NCBI GenBank assembly: GCA_030248065.1
Contig: JASAMV010000328.1
Location: 28,151-92,150, forward strand
DNA: 64,000 bases
From: Rhynchonema sp. JSB1_4
Lineage: Eukaryota; Nematoda; Chromadorea; Monhysterida; Xyalidae
Reading direction: 5' to 3'
Shown here: piece after piece, positions 22,749 to 34,637 of the stretch
Numbering within the stretch: the first letter of the stretch is position 1
Layout: each line of letters starts with the position of its first letter
The notes under the pieces: model-generated
The model's input: the letters and a program-made list of their open reading frames with translations, nothing else
Database searches by the model: none
What the model was told of the DNA's origin: nothing
Made by a program: the position numbers and the translations under genes

Positions 22749-25215
22749 ATGCACCGACCTCTCCAAATCCTGCCATTGATCGTTCTCTTATTCGTCCCCA
22801 CTCGTGGCTGCAACACTCCTGCATCGTTCTGGTGCGATCACGCTGACATTGCCAGTGAATGCGGTGAGAAATTTGTATTTTTTGCTATTTGTTATACAGC
22901 ATTTACGTGGTCGATGGTTCGTCGATGCATGATAGATGTCAACAAAGCTCAGTGGGTTTGGGCTTTGTGGGCTCCAATTGTGATGCGGGTCGTGGTGACT
23001 TCTGCACACGGCCAGTAGAATCGGTTATCGGAACGGATCGGTCTTCTTGTCTGAAAATTGTTTCGACACGAGACCAAGACCGCTTCGGTCCGATACAATC
23101 ACTGACTGAGTCTGCTGCTTTCCGGCTTCAATCAAACGTCACCTGATCAATGCTTCAATCACAAGCACAACCTGATCAGAGAAACGTTTGATGTCAACTC
23201 AGGATTTTGGTTTCAGGACACCACGAAGAGGACGTGAAATTTTCCAATGTTTTTCTAGCCCTGACTAATGCGCCCTTTCTGCCATACAATCCCAATCTGA
23301 TGTTTCACGCACAGGTGTGACCAACCAGTGCGCACGGCAACGTCGTGACGTCACTCATGAACCCACCAATTTGACTGTGCTGTTCGAGACACACTGTCCA
23401 CATTGTCAACGATTTATTGTCAACACGTTGTATCCAATGTGGAGGACTTATCGGTACGGGGTGCGAGGTTGGGTGATGTTTCAGTATCATGTACATCTTC
23501 CCTTTTGCGGTGTCATGGTTGGAACCCGGCAGTTCTCTGCTAATGGAAATTATTCACCAATGCATGTTACAGGAATGGGGCAAAAAATGGTCGGTTATCA
23601 CGTTATATCAGAGGGTAGGGTCACTCACATTTCAATTGGATTTGAAATAAACGTGAATGTATTGTGCTGCTTGTTAGCAAGTCTTTAACCAACTGGGCAT
23701 CAGTCTACAACTCACCAAACTATCCCCAATACCTACCTCACCTAACAGCCATTACGTGCACGTCACATTTGTGCCATGGGGCAACGCTCAACGCGACCCG
23801 CGTACTCAACAGGTCACGTGTTTGCACGGACGAAAAGAGTGTGATGGTAAAATTACGTTATTTTCGATTTCTTCTACGGATCCGAAAAGTTATTTGAACT
23901 TGAAATTCAGGCAACCGTCTGATCTCCTGCGTGTTGGCCGAATTCGCTGCTCAACCAAATGTCACCGACAGTCATTTGGCCAGGTATGGTCACGGACGAG
24001 ATTCTGATTGACCTTCCTTGATGATTCAGGCATGCTGTATTATAAATCGTAGCTCGCTTTCTATTCTGTGTTTTTTTCATTATTTCAGTCGCAACATGCA
24101 CTTTGTGTATTGCATCGAGAAACATCTGCACGCCAACATGGATATGCAGCACGCGTGGCACAGATGTTTCAGAGTGACACATGCTGATGCGAAGTTCAGG
24201 AGGAATGTAAAGTGGGTGAAATACGGTTTAGGGTTGCTGTGCCTTTTTTGTCGCACTGAAATTCTACCGACTATGTTAATGTTTCCACCAAAGGCCGTGG
24301 TTTAAATTTTTCAGTGCAAGGTGCGCTCTTTGTGGTGGGTTCAGTTAAGTCAGAAATGTTTCAGAATTGAGCCTCCAATGTATCAGCATTGTCAGCATAA
24401 AGCCCCTGGAGCACCATATGGAAAGCTTTTGCGTTGTAAACGTTTGAAACAAAATATGCTGACTTTTCACTTTTTTTTCAAATTGAGCCCCGGGGGCTCT
24501 CACGGAAAACTCCGGTATTATCAACATTGGCTCATTGATTAGTCGTCACTGGTCGTCAACTCAAAGCAGCCCTAAATGAGTGCGAGGAACGTTAATTTGG
24601 TCACCACCGGTACATATTCTGTCGAACGCAATGTAGCTCGCAGACATTTTTTAATCTCAATCACAGGCGTTGTTTCGCGGGCTCGCGCGGTGACGATCTG
24701 CAACGTCTGGATGAATACCGCACTCGGTCCATCAGTCCGGAACCGGCAACACATTCACCTTGGATTGTCGTTAATGGGAGGTTAGGAGGACACTAATTGT
24801 GATACACTGACGACCTAGTGCACCGCCGATGGTCTATCTGTTCACATTCCTGTAAAACGTGACATGATCGGAAGTCCACCTTTTCTGTGACACTGACGGA
24901 ATCTCACCGAGAAGGGCAGAACATTATATGGTAAACATTAGGTATTGACATCACATAATTCTTGATAACCAGTCTCTCGGTCACTTGGGTTCACACTGTG
25001 GAAGAGGGCACACGGTCATCACACTCCTATAATTGTCCAGAATAGTTTTCATTTTCCGAATCCTTCGCAGATCAACGCGCGGCATGCAGACCCTCAAATA
25101 CAGTATTGTTGAACTGCTCAAGCAGTGGCATCATTTGGACGCAAAAGAGGGCAGCAGTGATGGAAAACCGAGGATTATAGGCACAAGTCGGGTTACGGTA
25201 AATGTTGGTGGTTGA
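22749..25215 (+). CDS. GILT-like lysosomal thiol reductase
   Basis: Seven exons: 22749-22863, 23315-23453, 23749-23846, 23911-23983, 24089-24154, 24667-24780 and 25071-25215; 249 aa. The GILT family (gamma-interferon-inducible lysosomal thiol reductase) reduces disulfides at acidic pH in endolysosomes or after secretion. A signal peptide (LPLIVLLFVPTRG) precedes the saposin-like start FWCDHADIASECG. The active-site CxxC is C66-P-H-C69 in ETHCPHCQRF. The family signature C-x-HG-x2-EC-x2-N-x4-C is present as C109 to C124 (Leu replaces Gln after the first Cys). SPWIVVNG near residue 200 is the expected late motif. The donor of exon 5 (GC/GTGGCA) is weak. It was chosen because it alone joins exons 5 and 6 in frame, and a longer exon 5 is possible. 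Confidence 0.9.
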
Positions 25216-25712
25216 GAATATAAATTGGTTTTTTTGTTTTTTGCTTTGGTGTCGCATAATTTTGTACTATTATATAAAACGGTGTGCATTTTTGTTCCGC
25301 GGCTGTTGTTATTATTGTGTTAGCTTTATTTTAGTGCTTTTTTCAAAACATTTTTTGCACTGTGTTGTAGACCAAAGGTACTGCTGCTGATTCGTACAAA
25401 TGAACGTATTCAGGTTTCATGAATAAAATTGAAGTGTCGTTTTGTTCCTTGTTTGGGTTGCAAGGACAATGTTTTCAATGTTTTTGTAAAAATCTACAAA
25501 GGAGAGCGCAAGCACATTCAAAGATTGGATTGAAACATTTATTTGCACAGGTCATCCTTGGTGTTTCAAACACTGCGACGTGTGCGTGTATAGTAATGTT
25601 TAATGGAACGACATCATTTTGTGCCACGCACAAACATTTTGGCACAAAAACTGTATTGAACTACGAAATTTACCGAGAATTGATTGGTATTGATCTGAAT
25701 TATCAAATAATC
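25216..25712. other. spacer between GILT-like gene and small membrane gene
   Basis: T-rich. Holds a 148-codon frame overlapping the next gene's first exon; only the part from 25713 has gene-like composition. Confidence 0.35.
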
Positions 25713-26439
25713 ATGCAGCACCTATTGATGAACAAAGGTCGTGGTTCGCCGAGCGCCTGGTGGCTGTTGGTCGTTCTGCTCATTGCTGTCATCATACTGG
25801 CGATTCGCGCGAGCCCCACGGGCGAAAATGGTTGGTTTGTTGTGTTTTTCATGGGCCAAATTTAGCATAATTTTACGCGGGTTTTATTGGTTGCGGACAA
25901 TTTCCACATGGATTTCGGTTGCTCGCGAGTTTCGGCTCAGGCGGTACCATAGCTTATCAACTACCGTACGTATAGACTTACTACTGGAACTGGACATGGG
26001 CCAGGCGTGGGCCGCAGGCAGTCTGTACAAATACTTTGACCAATAAATCGCAAATTCGAAAATTCAAATTATGTCGTGAGTTATCAATCCCCAATTATGT
26101 ACATAAACTACAACAACGGTTTCTCTTCTCAGGCCAGTTCCACGCGAATCCCCCGGAGCCGATGATTGTTGCGAGCACGACTGTAGCCCAACTTGTGCTC
26201 ATTATGGTCGCTGGATCGGTGATCGCAGTGTCAGGTAGGGGGTTGACTGTCCCCCTTCAAATAGTGAACAAAGAGTTACTTTATGGTAACAGGACATTTT
26301 TGCGAATCTTGACAAACATAAAGTTTCAGCATTCGGCGTTATCCTGTCGTACATCATTCTGTGGAAGGGCAAATCGCACAAGGAAATGGAAGCGGACAAG
26401 GCTCGAGATCACGAAATCTATATCGATATTTATGATTGA
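25713..26439 (+). CDS. small multi-span membrane protein, unknown
   Basis: Exons 25713-25830, 26133-26234 and 26330-26439; 109 aa. Junctions GAAAATG/GTTGGT, TCTCAG/GCC, TCAG/GTAGGG and TTTCAG/CATT are all phase 1. One hydrophobic segment lies at about residues 15-33 (WWLLVVLLIAVIILAI). A second, longer hydrophobic region at about 53-85 could cross once or twice. The C-terminus is charged (GKSHKEMEADKARDHE). I do not recognise the family. Start could also be the ATG six codons downstream. Confidence 0.65.
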
Positions 26440-27050
26440 TCGATTTTAGGGCAGATGATTATTATATCGTATAAATCGGGAACAATCAATAGATTGAAAT
26501 GTCAGGGTCAATAGAATTTCAAGTGACACGTGTGTTCACATTTTTATTATTGTGATTTCGAACTTCGACGTATTTTTACTGTGATGCGGTGATATTTTCC
26601 GTTCCTTGTGCGTACAGCATTGCGTATATGGGAAGGCAAATCACTGGATTTCATATTCCAGTGCACTGAAAACGGCGCACTTCTGTCTGAATGCAGTTAT
26701 CTCAACGTCTCAATTTGCTTCCATAAAATAACTGACGCAAACGTGAGAGACAGGACTGTATCACGTTGACGCTTAGAATCAACTTTCAACGTATTGCAGC
26801 CGCATCAGTTATTCAATGTGTAGAGACAATCTACGTCAACATGAGCCCGATTTCGGAAGTGGTGTGCTTACAATAAACGAATAGAAAGAGAAAAACCTCG
26901 TGCACCCCAATGTTTCACACTGTTATCAGATTTCGACTGACTTGTTTGTTGTTAATCTTTATTTTTCACAGCTATTATCTAGCACCATCGATAAAGGCAC
27001 GACAAATTCTGAGCAAAATTCCAAAGTTCTTTGAACTTGAAGCGATACTA
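26440..27050. other. convergent intergenic region
   Basis: Lies between the plus-strand membrane gene and the minus-strand MCAT gene. Contains one copy of a short dispersed repeat (26831-26908). No gene seen. Confidence 0.4.
26831..26908 (+). repeat. short dispersed repeat, copy 1
   Basis: Shares CGAATAGAAAGAGAAAAA, AGCCCGATTTCG and surrounding sequence with 48039-48114, roughly 80% similar by eye. Nature unknown. Confidence 0.6.
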
Positions 27051-30000
27051 TCACACAGGCACCGCATGCATTCGATGGGCGACGTTTTTGTTGTATCTGA
27101 AATGGAAAAATTAATTCAAATTTAACCAAATTTAGATTTTTTCCAGAAAAATGTTCAATCAAATAATAGCGTGCAATAATAGTAATAACCTGTGCATGAT
27201 AGTGAGTAGCTGTTTGCCGGGACCGAGCTCATAGACTTTCGGTATGCCACGATCCACAAAATATTGACGAGATTGATTGAATAGTGTGTGCAACGTTTGC
27301 TCCCAATGCACCCGTTGTGATACCTGTGCGTGAATTATTTGTGGTAGTTTACTCACACGTCATTATTAATCAACGGAGAACATTTAAAAAAAAATCAAAA
27401 AAACGAACTTGTTTATACAAACGAGTGTGGACCTCGTGCAGATTCAATGCCGCGTCACTGTTTGCGCCGGGGTACATTGAACCTGATACGGGAAACAAAG
27501 AATGAAAATCCGAACTCATAAACGCAATCGTAAAATAAGAACGTGGTGAACAAACCAGTGGCATTGGCGATCACAGGCAGTTTAGGCGCGTGGAATTTGA
27601 CAGTTTTGAGCGCGAATTTCAATTTCATTGACGCTGCAGCCATAAGTGACGTATGAAATGCACCACTAACGCGGACCTGAAGCGGAACGAACACATTTGT
27701 AAAACTATAAGAACTATCCCATTTGATCAACATTTCCCAACCCTTTTCAATGGTCTGACATCGAATTGAGCGCCATTCTGTTCCAGCCATTCCAAACATT
27801 GCGTATGTCCCCCGATCACTTTGTTGTTTGTGAACAGGTCAATAGCTATTGTGCACACAACGTGCTCAGACTGAAGTGCGTAACTGGAAAAAAATTATTG
27901 GAGCGCATTGTTTTGGCAATTTACTGATGATGACTACTTGGTGCAACACTTGGTTGTGTGTGACAGTGAGAACAGAGATAAATAATTGTCGAAATTTTGA
28001 CTTTGACCAAAGTTATTGGTCACACGCAACCGGGCAGTTTTTTACAAGCTTTTACAGTTTCGAAGCAAAGCTGCAGGTGCACTCCGAAGAACCACAAAAT
28101 TAAAAAATCATGTGATCAACACTCGAGCATGGCGTTCCGCATTCATTTTGGTCACACTATGAAGTGGCTCAGTAAGGCTCACACCAACAACAACGGCATT
28201 ATCCAACCTGATTTCATTCCTGGCCTGTTCCAGTGCAGCTGGTAGTCTCGACCGAGCGCGCAGTGCCACCGTGAGCAGACCACTGGATGCGAGTTCACTG
28301 CATTCTTGCATGGCTTCGGCACGCAACAGCAACAGTCGAAGCGCTGCAAATGCGAACAAACACTCAGTGTTGTGATTATCACTAACAACTTCCACAACTG
28401 ATACTACATCCGCTGCCATAGTACCGTTACAGTCCACCCTCTTTATAGTGACCTCCTATCTCCAGTGGAACTTTATGGTGAAACTTTTAGATCCCATTCT
28501 GACCCAACCATCAGTCATGCTGAGAGGGCAGGACATTTTCCACACCGACGACCCCACCCGATCGCGACACTATGAAGAGGGTTGACTGTGGCTGATCGAC
28601 AGAACAACACCAAGTTGCAACACAATCCAACCATCCTCAAACTCGAGCATTCCAGCAAACACCAAGGCCGCGTATTCGCCGACACTAAATCCAGCGGTCG
28701 CGATGCATTGCTCGATTGCCTGCAACATCAAGGGAATAAAAAAATATCAGCTGGTGAGCAACGTTTTTCTGTATGCGTGAGCGTGATTGATCGACCAACC
28801 GCTGGATGTGTGACTTTGAGCCGTTCCAATGCGGCCAGTGACGTCACAAACACTGCTGGTTGACAGAAGACGGTCTGGTTGAGCTCGGTCTGCGAAAGCT
28901 TGTCTTGTTTGTTGTTTCAAGCATAAAGCAGAAAACCACAAGATGTAAGATAAGACACAAACGCACTTGTGGTCCCTCGAGGCATTTATGTAGCAAATCG
29001 TAGCCCAGAATCTCGCTGGCCATGGCGTAAATGTCGCGAACTTTCGGCAAATCAAGCAACTCTCGACCCATTCCTAAAAGAAATAATTATTTTATGTGCG
29101 GAATGAGCAATCCGATGCGACAATCCGAAGTATTAGGCGAGTCCGGTCGGTTCACGTCAAATTGCTCGCGCCTACTTTGATGCCCTGATGCGTGCTCAGT
29201 CAATGAGAACGATCTTTCGGCAGAAAGTACAACACTAGCTGGGGTCGAGGCGAATACCTTCCCGTGGTGGAACCCGAGCAACGACGCTGCCGCTGTGGCA
29301 AATGGCAGCGCCGGCCGAATGCGCCGAAAACTTTTCCCGACCGATGGAACCATGCGCAAGCCGGAGCCCCGAGTGGCACCACATTGAACTACTGGCCTGC
29401 AAGGACAATGTGGAAAGGGGCGATGGTTGTCCTGAGCGGCTGGCCACCGCGGAAAAAGATGCGCTACGGACACAAAGATGGACGATCTAACAGATTGCTT
29501 TCGGATTTTATGTCACAGTATTCCGCACCGTCCGGTAAAGTAACCCAAAACAGATGCTGGTTACTTCTATTCAGCGTAAAATTACATTCTTGTGCAAACG
29601 CAGAGGATCGTCATGTGAATACTTTTAAATTCCCAAACTGACCAACAAACTGGGTGCCCTGGCCGGGGAACAACAACACCGAAGATTTGTCGGCATCGAA
29701 CAATGGCTCGGTCGTTTTCGCTGTTTTTGGCGTGTCGCGTTGTCGTTTGCTGCTCGGATACACAAATCGACCGCTTTCGTCCCTGACACGACTCGACCGC
29801 CGATGGTTCGATGCATCTGGGCAACGAAATGGAAAGGTGTACGCACCTGGTGTTTTGTTGTTGGTTTCTGAGTATCTATCTTGCTCTTGCACCAACACTC
29901 TAGCCTAATTGTGTTGCGCCACTAAGGCAAAAAGGAGTGCCGAGCTTTATTTCCCAAGTGATCGCACGGTGCAAAAAATGGGCATCTTTGGCCAACTTCG

Positions 30001-30437
30001 GGAAAATGAAAAAAAACCAAATTCAGCCTTTATCAGCATCTACAACAAGAACACGAAAATTTTGGCAAAATCATACAAAATGCTTCTGCCCGTGCACCTG
30101 TGACTAAACTGGGGCCGCTGGGTCCCATCGACCAACTCTGTTTGTTCTAATCTTTATGCTCACTTTGAAAAAAAAACAACAGAAATAAGAAAACAATGTG
30201 GCAGAAACTGGCAGGAAAAAACAAACCATCGCGTGCGACAGCGCTCTTCTTCAAAACCGCGTCATCCAGCAATTGTTTCACACCAGCTGGACCAGAAGAC
30301 AGACGAAACGGTTGCCCTGATTGTGGGCTGTTCACAGGGTTTGTCCGAGGCTTCGAAAAAATGCGATTGCAGCACAGACGAAGACAGCCGAGCGACGTTG
30401 ATGGTGAAGACCAGCTGGCGATGTTGAACGTCAACAT
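27051..30437 (-). CDS. malonyl-CoA:ACP transacylase, mitochondrial (FabD/MCAT)
   Basis: Eleven exons in transcript order: 30227-30437, 29643-29846, 28967-29073, 28800-28889, 28632-28719, 28183-28343, 27742-27870, 27556-27676, 27433-27482, 27190-27323 and 27051-27096; 446 aa, all phases consistent. It loads malonyl groups onto acyl carrier protein for mitochondrial fatty-acid (lipoate precursor) synthesis. The Arg/Ser-rich, acid-poor N-terminus looks like a mitochondrial presequence. Motifs in order: VLLFPGQGTQFVGMGREL at about residue 125, HCQPA-like FCQPAVFVTSLAA, the nucleophile elbow GFSVGEYAALVFAG (Ser at about 216), LRAEAMQ, NKVIGGHTQCLEWL, the catalytic-His motif VSGAFHTSLM (about 333-342) and YELGPGKQL near the end. 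The gene is longer than human MCAT mainly because of the linker before PGQG. Confidence 0.95.
29087..29560. other. G/C-rich open segment inside MCAT intron 2
   Basis: Markedly more G/C-rich than its surroundings, open for over 120 codons on both strands (minus 29087-29473, plus 29264-29641). No recognised domain. Could be an old element fragment; not part of the MCAT mRNA model. Confidence 0.3.
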
Positions 30438-30646
30438 TTTGTTTGGCCGCGGAAACGCGGAATTCCACCGATGATTTGCTCGTTTCGAGCTTATGTGTGC
30501 TGAAAATGAAGTGAGATTGAGATCGACAAAGAAGACCAAGAACGATGAGGGACGTCCGTGTGCGTGGTAAACAGATCGAAAACGGGCAAACAGGCCGGCC
30601 CGTTGTGGGGGGGACGCCCCCCCACCCCCCAAGTACTACCACTACA

Positions 30647-31590
30647 CAGGGTAGTACTTGGGGGGTCCCCCCAAATTCATCTATTTATCGTCAACACTTT
30701 TTGATTTCATCTATCTATCGTCAACACATATGGGCAAATCTATCTATCGTCAACAAATTCTGGGAACAATCTATCTATCGTCAACAACAATCGACCCCAA
30801 AATGGACATTTTTGACTCAAAAGGGCTCAAAATCGGTATTTTTTGTCCCAAATAGGCAAAAAATCGCGCGCTACGCGCGGATTTAGTAGATCTATATACA
30901 TTTTCATTTCAAATTTCAAATTTTATCTGCCCGCTTTCGCAAAGACCTTTACACAAGATCCGGAGAAACCCTAAAAAAATGAACATGAGTTTTAATAAAC
31001 GAAAATGTGAATATTTGCACATTATTAACTCTTAATGCACTGTACCTTGATTTTTGGTGACCCCCCCACCATCTATCTATCGTCAACAAGTTTGGGTCGA
31101 CCCCCCAGGTTTCGGACTTGGGTCATCTATCTATCGTCAACACATTTCGGGTCCCAATCTATCTATCGTCAACACCCTGTCCCTGACCAAGTACCAGTGT
31201 AGTTCCTGGGGGGGTCCCCCCTCGGGTACGCTATCTCCCCCTCGGGTGGTACACTATCCCCCTATCTCCCCCTCCGGGTACACTATCTCCCGCAATTTTT
31301 GCCTAAAATAGGCATTTTTAGGCCTAAAATGGGCATTTTTAGGCCTAAAATGGGTGATTTTCAGGTCAATGTTCTCAAAAGTCGCCAAAATACCCTTTCT
31401 ATGAAGAATTTTTTCTAAAAAGGGGCAAAAATAGGTCAAATTTTCTACCTCAAAAAGTGACTTTTTCCTGGATTTGGCTCTTCCCCCCCCCTTCCCCCCT
31501 CGGGGGTACACTATCTCCCCCTCCGAAAAAAACGGAGGGTCCGCTGTCTCCCCCTCCGGACCAGGAACTACACTGCCAAGTACTACACTG
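30647..31590. mobile_element. hAT-like element, family C, with a nested family A copy
   Basis: Left end CAGGGTAGTACTTGG (30647) matches the inverted right end CCAAGTACTACACTG (31576-31590), apart from one base. The 8-bp target duplication CCACTACA is perfect (30639-30646 and 31591-31598). The right end is cut off from the body by a family A element at 31195-31575. Without that insertion the element is about 555 bp. Seven copies of CTATCTATCGTCAACA (first one CTATTTATCGTCAACA) start at 30681, 30711, 30740, 30771, 31073, 31127 and 31159, four on the left and three on the right of an AT-rich core that contains a CGCGCGCTACGCGCG hairpin. No transposase. Confidence 0.9.
31195..31575. mobile_element. 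hAT-like miniature element, family A, motif type i
   Basis: 381 bp. Ends CAGTGTAGTTCCTGG and CCAGGAACTACACTG, perfect 8-bp target duplication CCAAGTAC (31187-31194 and 31576-31583). Iterated motif GGGTACACTATCTCCCCC occurs several times near both ends. The core is AT-rich with repeats such as TTTTTAGGCCTAAAATGGGC. Confidence 0.93.
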
Positions 31591-31689
31591 CCACTACACT
31601 GCTGGTATGGGAAATTTTTAATTTTTGGGGTATGTATGGGAAATTTCCCGAAAATTGGGCTGGGTATAAGAAAACTTCGACTTCTCAAC

Positions 31690-31913
31690 GACACCACTGG
31701 CCGGGATTTTGGACTTTTGGATCGGGCCGGGCCGGAGATTTGTAGGTGCGGCGTACGGGCCGGGCTTGCCAGCCCGACCCGGCCGGAACGGAATTGCTCA
31801 AATTGCAAGCCAAAACCATCATTTTGGGCACTCAATTGGACCAAAAATCTAAAAAAATTGCGCTTCGCTCAGAGTATATGCACACTTTTATGGGACCAAA
31901 CCAAATGAACCCG
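31690..31913. mobile_element. left part of a GGCCCGG-rich hAT-like element
   Basis: GGATCGGGCCGGGCC near 31718 and a segment near 31873-31915 that is similar, in reverse complement, to 63517-63556. Interrupted at 31914 by the CAATACC element; the continuation and right end are at 35381-35514. Left terminus not resolved. Confidence 0.55.
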
Positions 31914-31990
31914 GTTCAGAGTAGGCCTGGGCACAATACCGCTTTTGACACCCAATACCAATACCCAATACCAATACCGGCCCTGTACCA

Positions 31991-32836
31991 CAGACCTGTA
32001 CAACCACCCTCGGCCCGGCCGAGGGTCATTTTGGATTTGCCGAGGGTAAATTCCGGCACCCTCGGCAAAAATTACCAGACCCCCCCTCAAAATCCAAACC
32101 AGTACCTCTTCCAAAAAGCATTTTATACGTGTATTTTAGCCTTTTTATACTTCAGGTCGGCGCGCTTCGCGCGCATTTTCTGTCACTCATGACTTGTTAT
32201 GCCTTTTTTAATGTTGAAGCGCTTGGTGGATCACGATGCATTTGAATTGTTCTATGGAGAGGGCGAACTTGAACATTATGCAGAAGAGAGCATTGATGAC
32301 GAAGCTCAGCGGCGCTTCATGTTCCGAAAGTTCAACATTTCAATCTAACGAAAGTTATGCTTGTCACGTTTCTCGTTTTTTTTGTGGCTTGCGCATTGAA
32401 TGACATCATAACCTATACCTGCACATTGTAACTGTACGTAATTGCATTGTCTCCGGTCTTCTTAGCTCACCAGAAATGTTTTAAAGTTTCTTGATTCGTG
32501 GCATTACTTAACTAATTTGAACATTTCGGTCAACTTTTTAGGTATGTATTATACTTCAGATTTTGTACGTAAACTTGATTATTCTGTTTTTAAATGTTGT
32601 TTTGCGCCGTAAATGATTGTGCTTGTTAAAGAAACCTGCCAAAACGTATTTATGAGTCTGAGAATACATGGCTAATGGCTCTATGAGCTCTGTAACACTG
32701 AAATAAGGTCTACTGACTTCATTCATAAAAATTACCAGACCCCCCTGATTTTGCTTCCGAGGTTACCAGACCCCCCAATTTTTCGACCTGAAGCCATTAC
32801 CGGCCGAGGGTAAAAAATTCCTCCCGTACAGGTCTG
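31991..32836 (+). mobile_element. inserted segment with CAGACCTGTAC ends carrying an exon-like fragment
   Basis: CAGACCTGTAC at 31991 faces GTACAGGTCTG at 32826-32836. Just inside both ends lie GGCCGAGGG-type and ATTACCAGACCCCCC repeats. A GCGCGCTTCGCGCGC hairpin sits at about 32159. Target duplication not resolved. Confidence 0.6.
32211..32348 (+). pseudogene. exon-like coding fragment inside a mobile element
   Basis: A frame from ATG at 32211 to TAA at 32346-32348 encodes 45 residues of ordinary protein character: charged, balanced, ending FMFRKFNISI. Composition differs sharply from the low-complexity flanks. No upstream exon or start context is visible, so it is more likely a captured 3' exon of a host gene or a remnant of element coding sequence than an intact gene. 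Source not recognised. Confidence 0.45.
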
Positions 32837-33195
32837 ACCAATACCCAATACCCAATACCAATACCAAATTAGTGACCCAATACCAGTGTAGTTCCTGGGG
32901 GGGGAGGGGGGGTCCCCCCCCTCGGGTACGCTATCTCCCCCTCAGGTGGTACACTATCCCCCTATCTCCCCCTCCGGGTACACTATCTCCCCCAATTTTT
33001 GCCTAAAATAGGCATTTTTAGGCCTAAAATGGGCATTTTTATACCAAAAATGTGTGATTTTTAGGTCAATGTTCTCAAAATTCGCCAAAATGCCCTTTTT
33101 ATGAAGAATTTTTTCCAAAAAGGGGCAAAAATAGGTCAAATTTTCCACCTCAAAAAGTGACTTTTTCCCGAATTTGGGTCTTCCCCCCCATAGTT

Positions 33196-34300
33196 TTTTT
33201 AGACACTTTTTAGGTGCAATTTGCACCTAAAAAATCAGAATTGCACCTAAAAATTCAGGGTTAGGTGCAAGGTTGCACCTAAAATTTTGGGCCCTTGTTT
33301 GCTTAATTTAGCATTTATACAGCATCTTTTAAGGTTAGAAAGCTTAGAAACAAAAAAAAAATGCGCTGCGCGGCTTTTCATTCCTTCCAATAAATTCCAT
33401 CGAAGCATTTGGTCGACATCGACAAAAAATATTGATCTGATTGATTGATTTCGTACACAGTTAGTACCTGGTGTGCTGGTGATAAGATTCAAAACAAATA
33501 CATGCTGTACTAGGATCAGTGTAGTTCCTGGTCCGGCGAGGCGGTTAGTGAACCTACCCACTTTGTCGGTGCGGCGGCTAGTGTACCTCCCTGTGGGGGG
33601 AAGGAGGGGGGAAGACCAAAATTCAGGAAAAAGTCCTTTGAGGTAAAAAATTTGACCTATTTTTGCCATTTTTTGGAAAAAATTCTCCATAAATAGGGTA
33701 TTTTGGCGACTTTTGACAACACCCATTTTAGGCCTAAAATGCCCATCTTGGGCTAAAAATGCCTATTTTAGGCAAAAATTGCGGCGGTTAGTGTATCTGG
33801 TGCGGCGGTTAGTGTACTGGTGTACCTTGGTCGCGGCGGTTAGTGTACCTTAGGAGGGGACCCCCCTCCCCCCCAGGAACTACACTGACTAGAACTAGAG
33901 CAGAGCATGACAACAGTATTAGATACCCACACAGTAAATGAACAGCGAAAGTAATTGATTCGTACGTGACCCCCAAATGTGGATATGGTGACGTGAAAAT
34001 TTTACTGTTTCGTTTTCTTCTCAATCGGTTCTCAATAATGAAACTAGTACAAAATGTGCTACAAAATGTTGAACTTTCCCTGAAAAGTTTGCTTTTGCTA
34101 AAGGAAAAGGCATTCATTGCGTTACAACTTTATTGAACTTCTAAAAGCACGCAAATAGCATTGAACACACAACCTGGCAAAAAAGCCTAAAATTGGCGTT
34201 TTTTGTCCAAAATAGGGGTTGCACCTACTTTGGCCAGCTTGCACCTAAAAATTGGGGGGTTGCACCTAAGTTGCACCTAGTGAATTTTGAAAAAAAAACC
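33196..34300. mobile_element. TTGCACCTA repeat segment inserted in the split family A element
   Basis: Both edges carry inverted or repeated AGGTGCAA / TTGCACCTA units (about 33211-33290 and 34215-34290). The interior includes unique sequence and another family A copy at 33517-33887. Exact boundaries lie in C-runs and are approximate. Confidence 0.65.
33517..33887. mobile_element. hAT-like family A element, motif type ii
   Basis: 371 bp, ends CAGTGTAGTTCCTGG and CCAGGAACTACACTG, flanks ACTAGGAT and ACTAGAAC (five of eight match). The iterated motif is GCGGCGGTTAGTGTACC and close variants, unlike type i. The AT-rich core is the reverse-complement relative of the core in the other family A copies. 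Confidence 0.88.
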
Positions 34301-34637
34301 CTGTCCCCCCCCTTCCCCCCCCTCGGGGGTACGCTATCTCCCCCTCCGAAAAAAACGGAGGGTCCGCTATCTCCCCCTCCGGACCAGGAACTACACTGCC
34401 CAATACCAATACCCAATACCAATACCGGGTGAGACCCAATACCAATACCCAATACCAGATTAATACTACTGAAGTGCCTGGTATTGGGTTTGGTATTGGG
34501 TTGGTATTGGTATAGTATTGGGTATTGGGTTGGTATTGGTATTGGGTATTGGGTATTGGTCTTAGTATTGGTTTGGTATTGGGTTTTTGGTCTGGTATTG
34601 GGTTTGGTATTGGGTTTGGTATTGGTTTGGTATTGGG

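Larger units (their letters stand above)
32884..34398. mobile_element. hAT-like family A element (type i) split by a later insertion
   Basis: Left end CAGTGTAGTTCCTGG at 32884; right end CCAGGAACTACACTG ending at 34398; perfect 8-bp target duplication CCCAATAC (32876-32883 and 34399-34406). The left half (to about 33195) closely matches the family A copy at 31195. The right half resumes near 34300. The interruption is the TTGCACCTA segment. Confidence 0.9.

Noticed and set aside
24315..24542. Extra GILT exon after TTTTTCAG
   Set aside because: Including it breaks the phase to the conserved exon at 24667 and adds sequence unlike the family.
30681..31174. CRISPR-like array of CTATCTATCGTCAACA repeats
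   Set aside because: Only 16-bp repeats with uneven spacing, inside a hAT-like element with an 8-bp target duplication in a eukaryotic genome.
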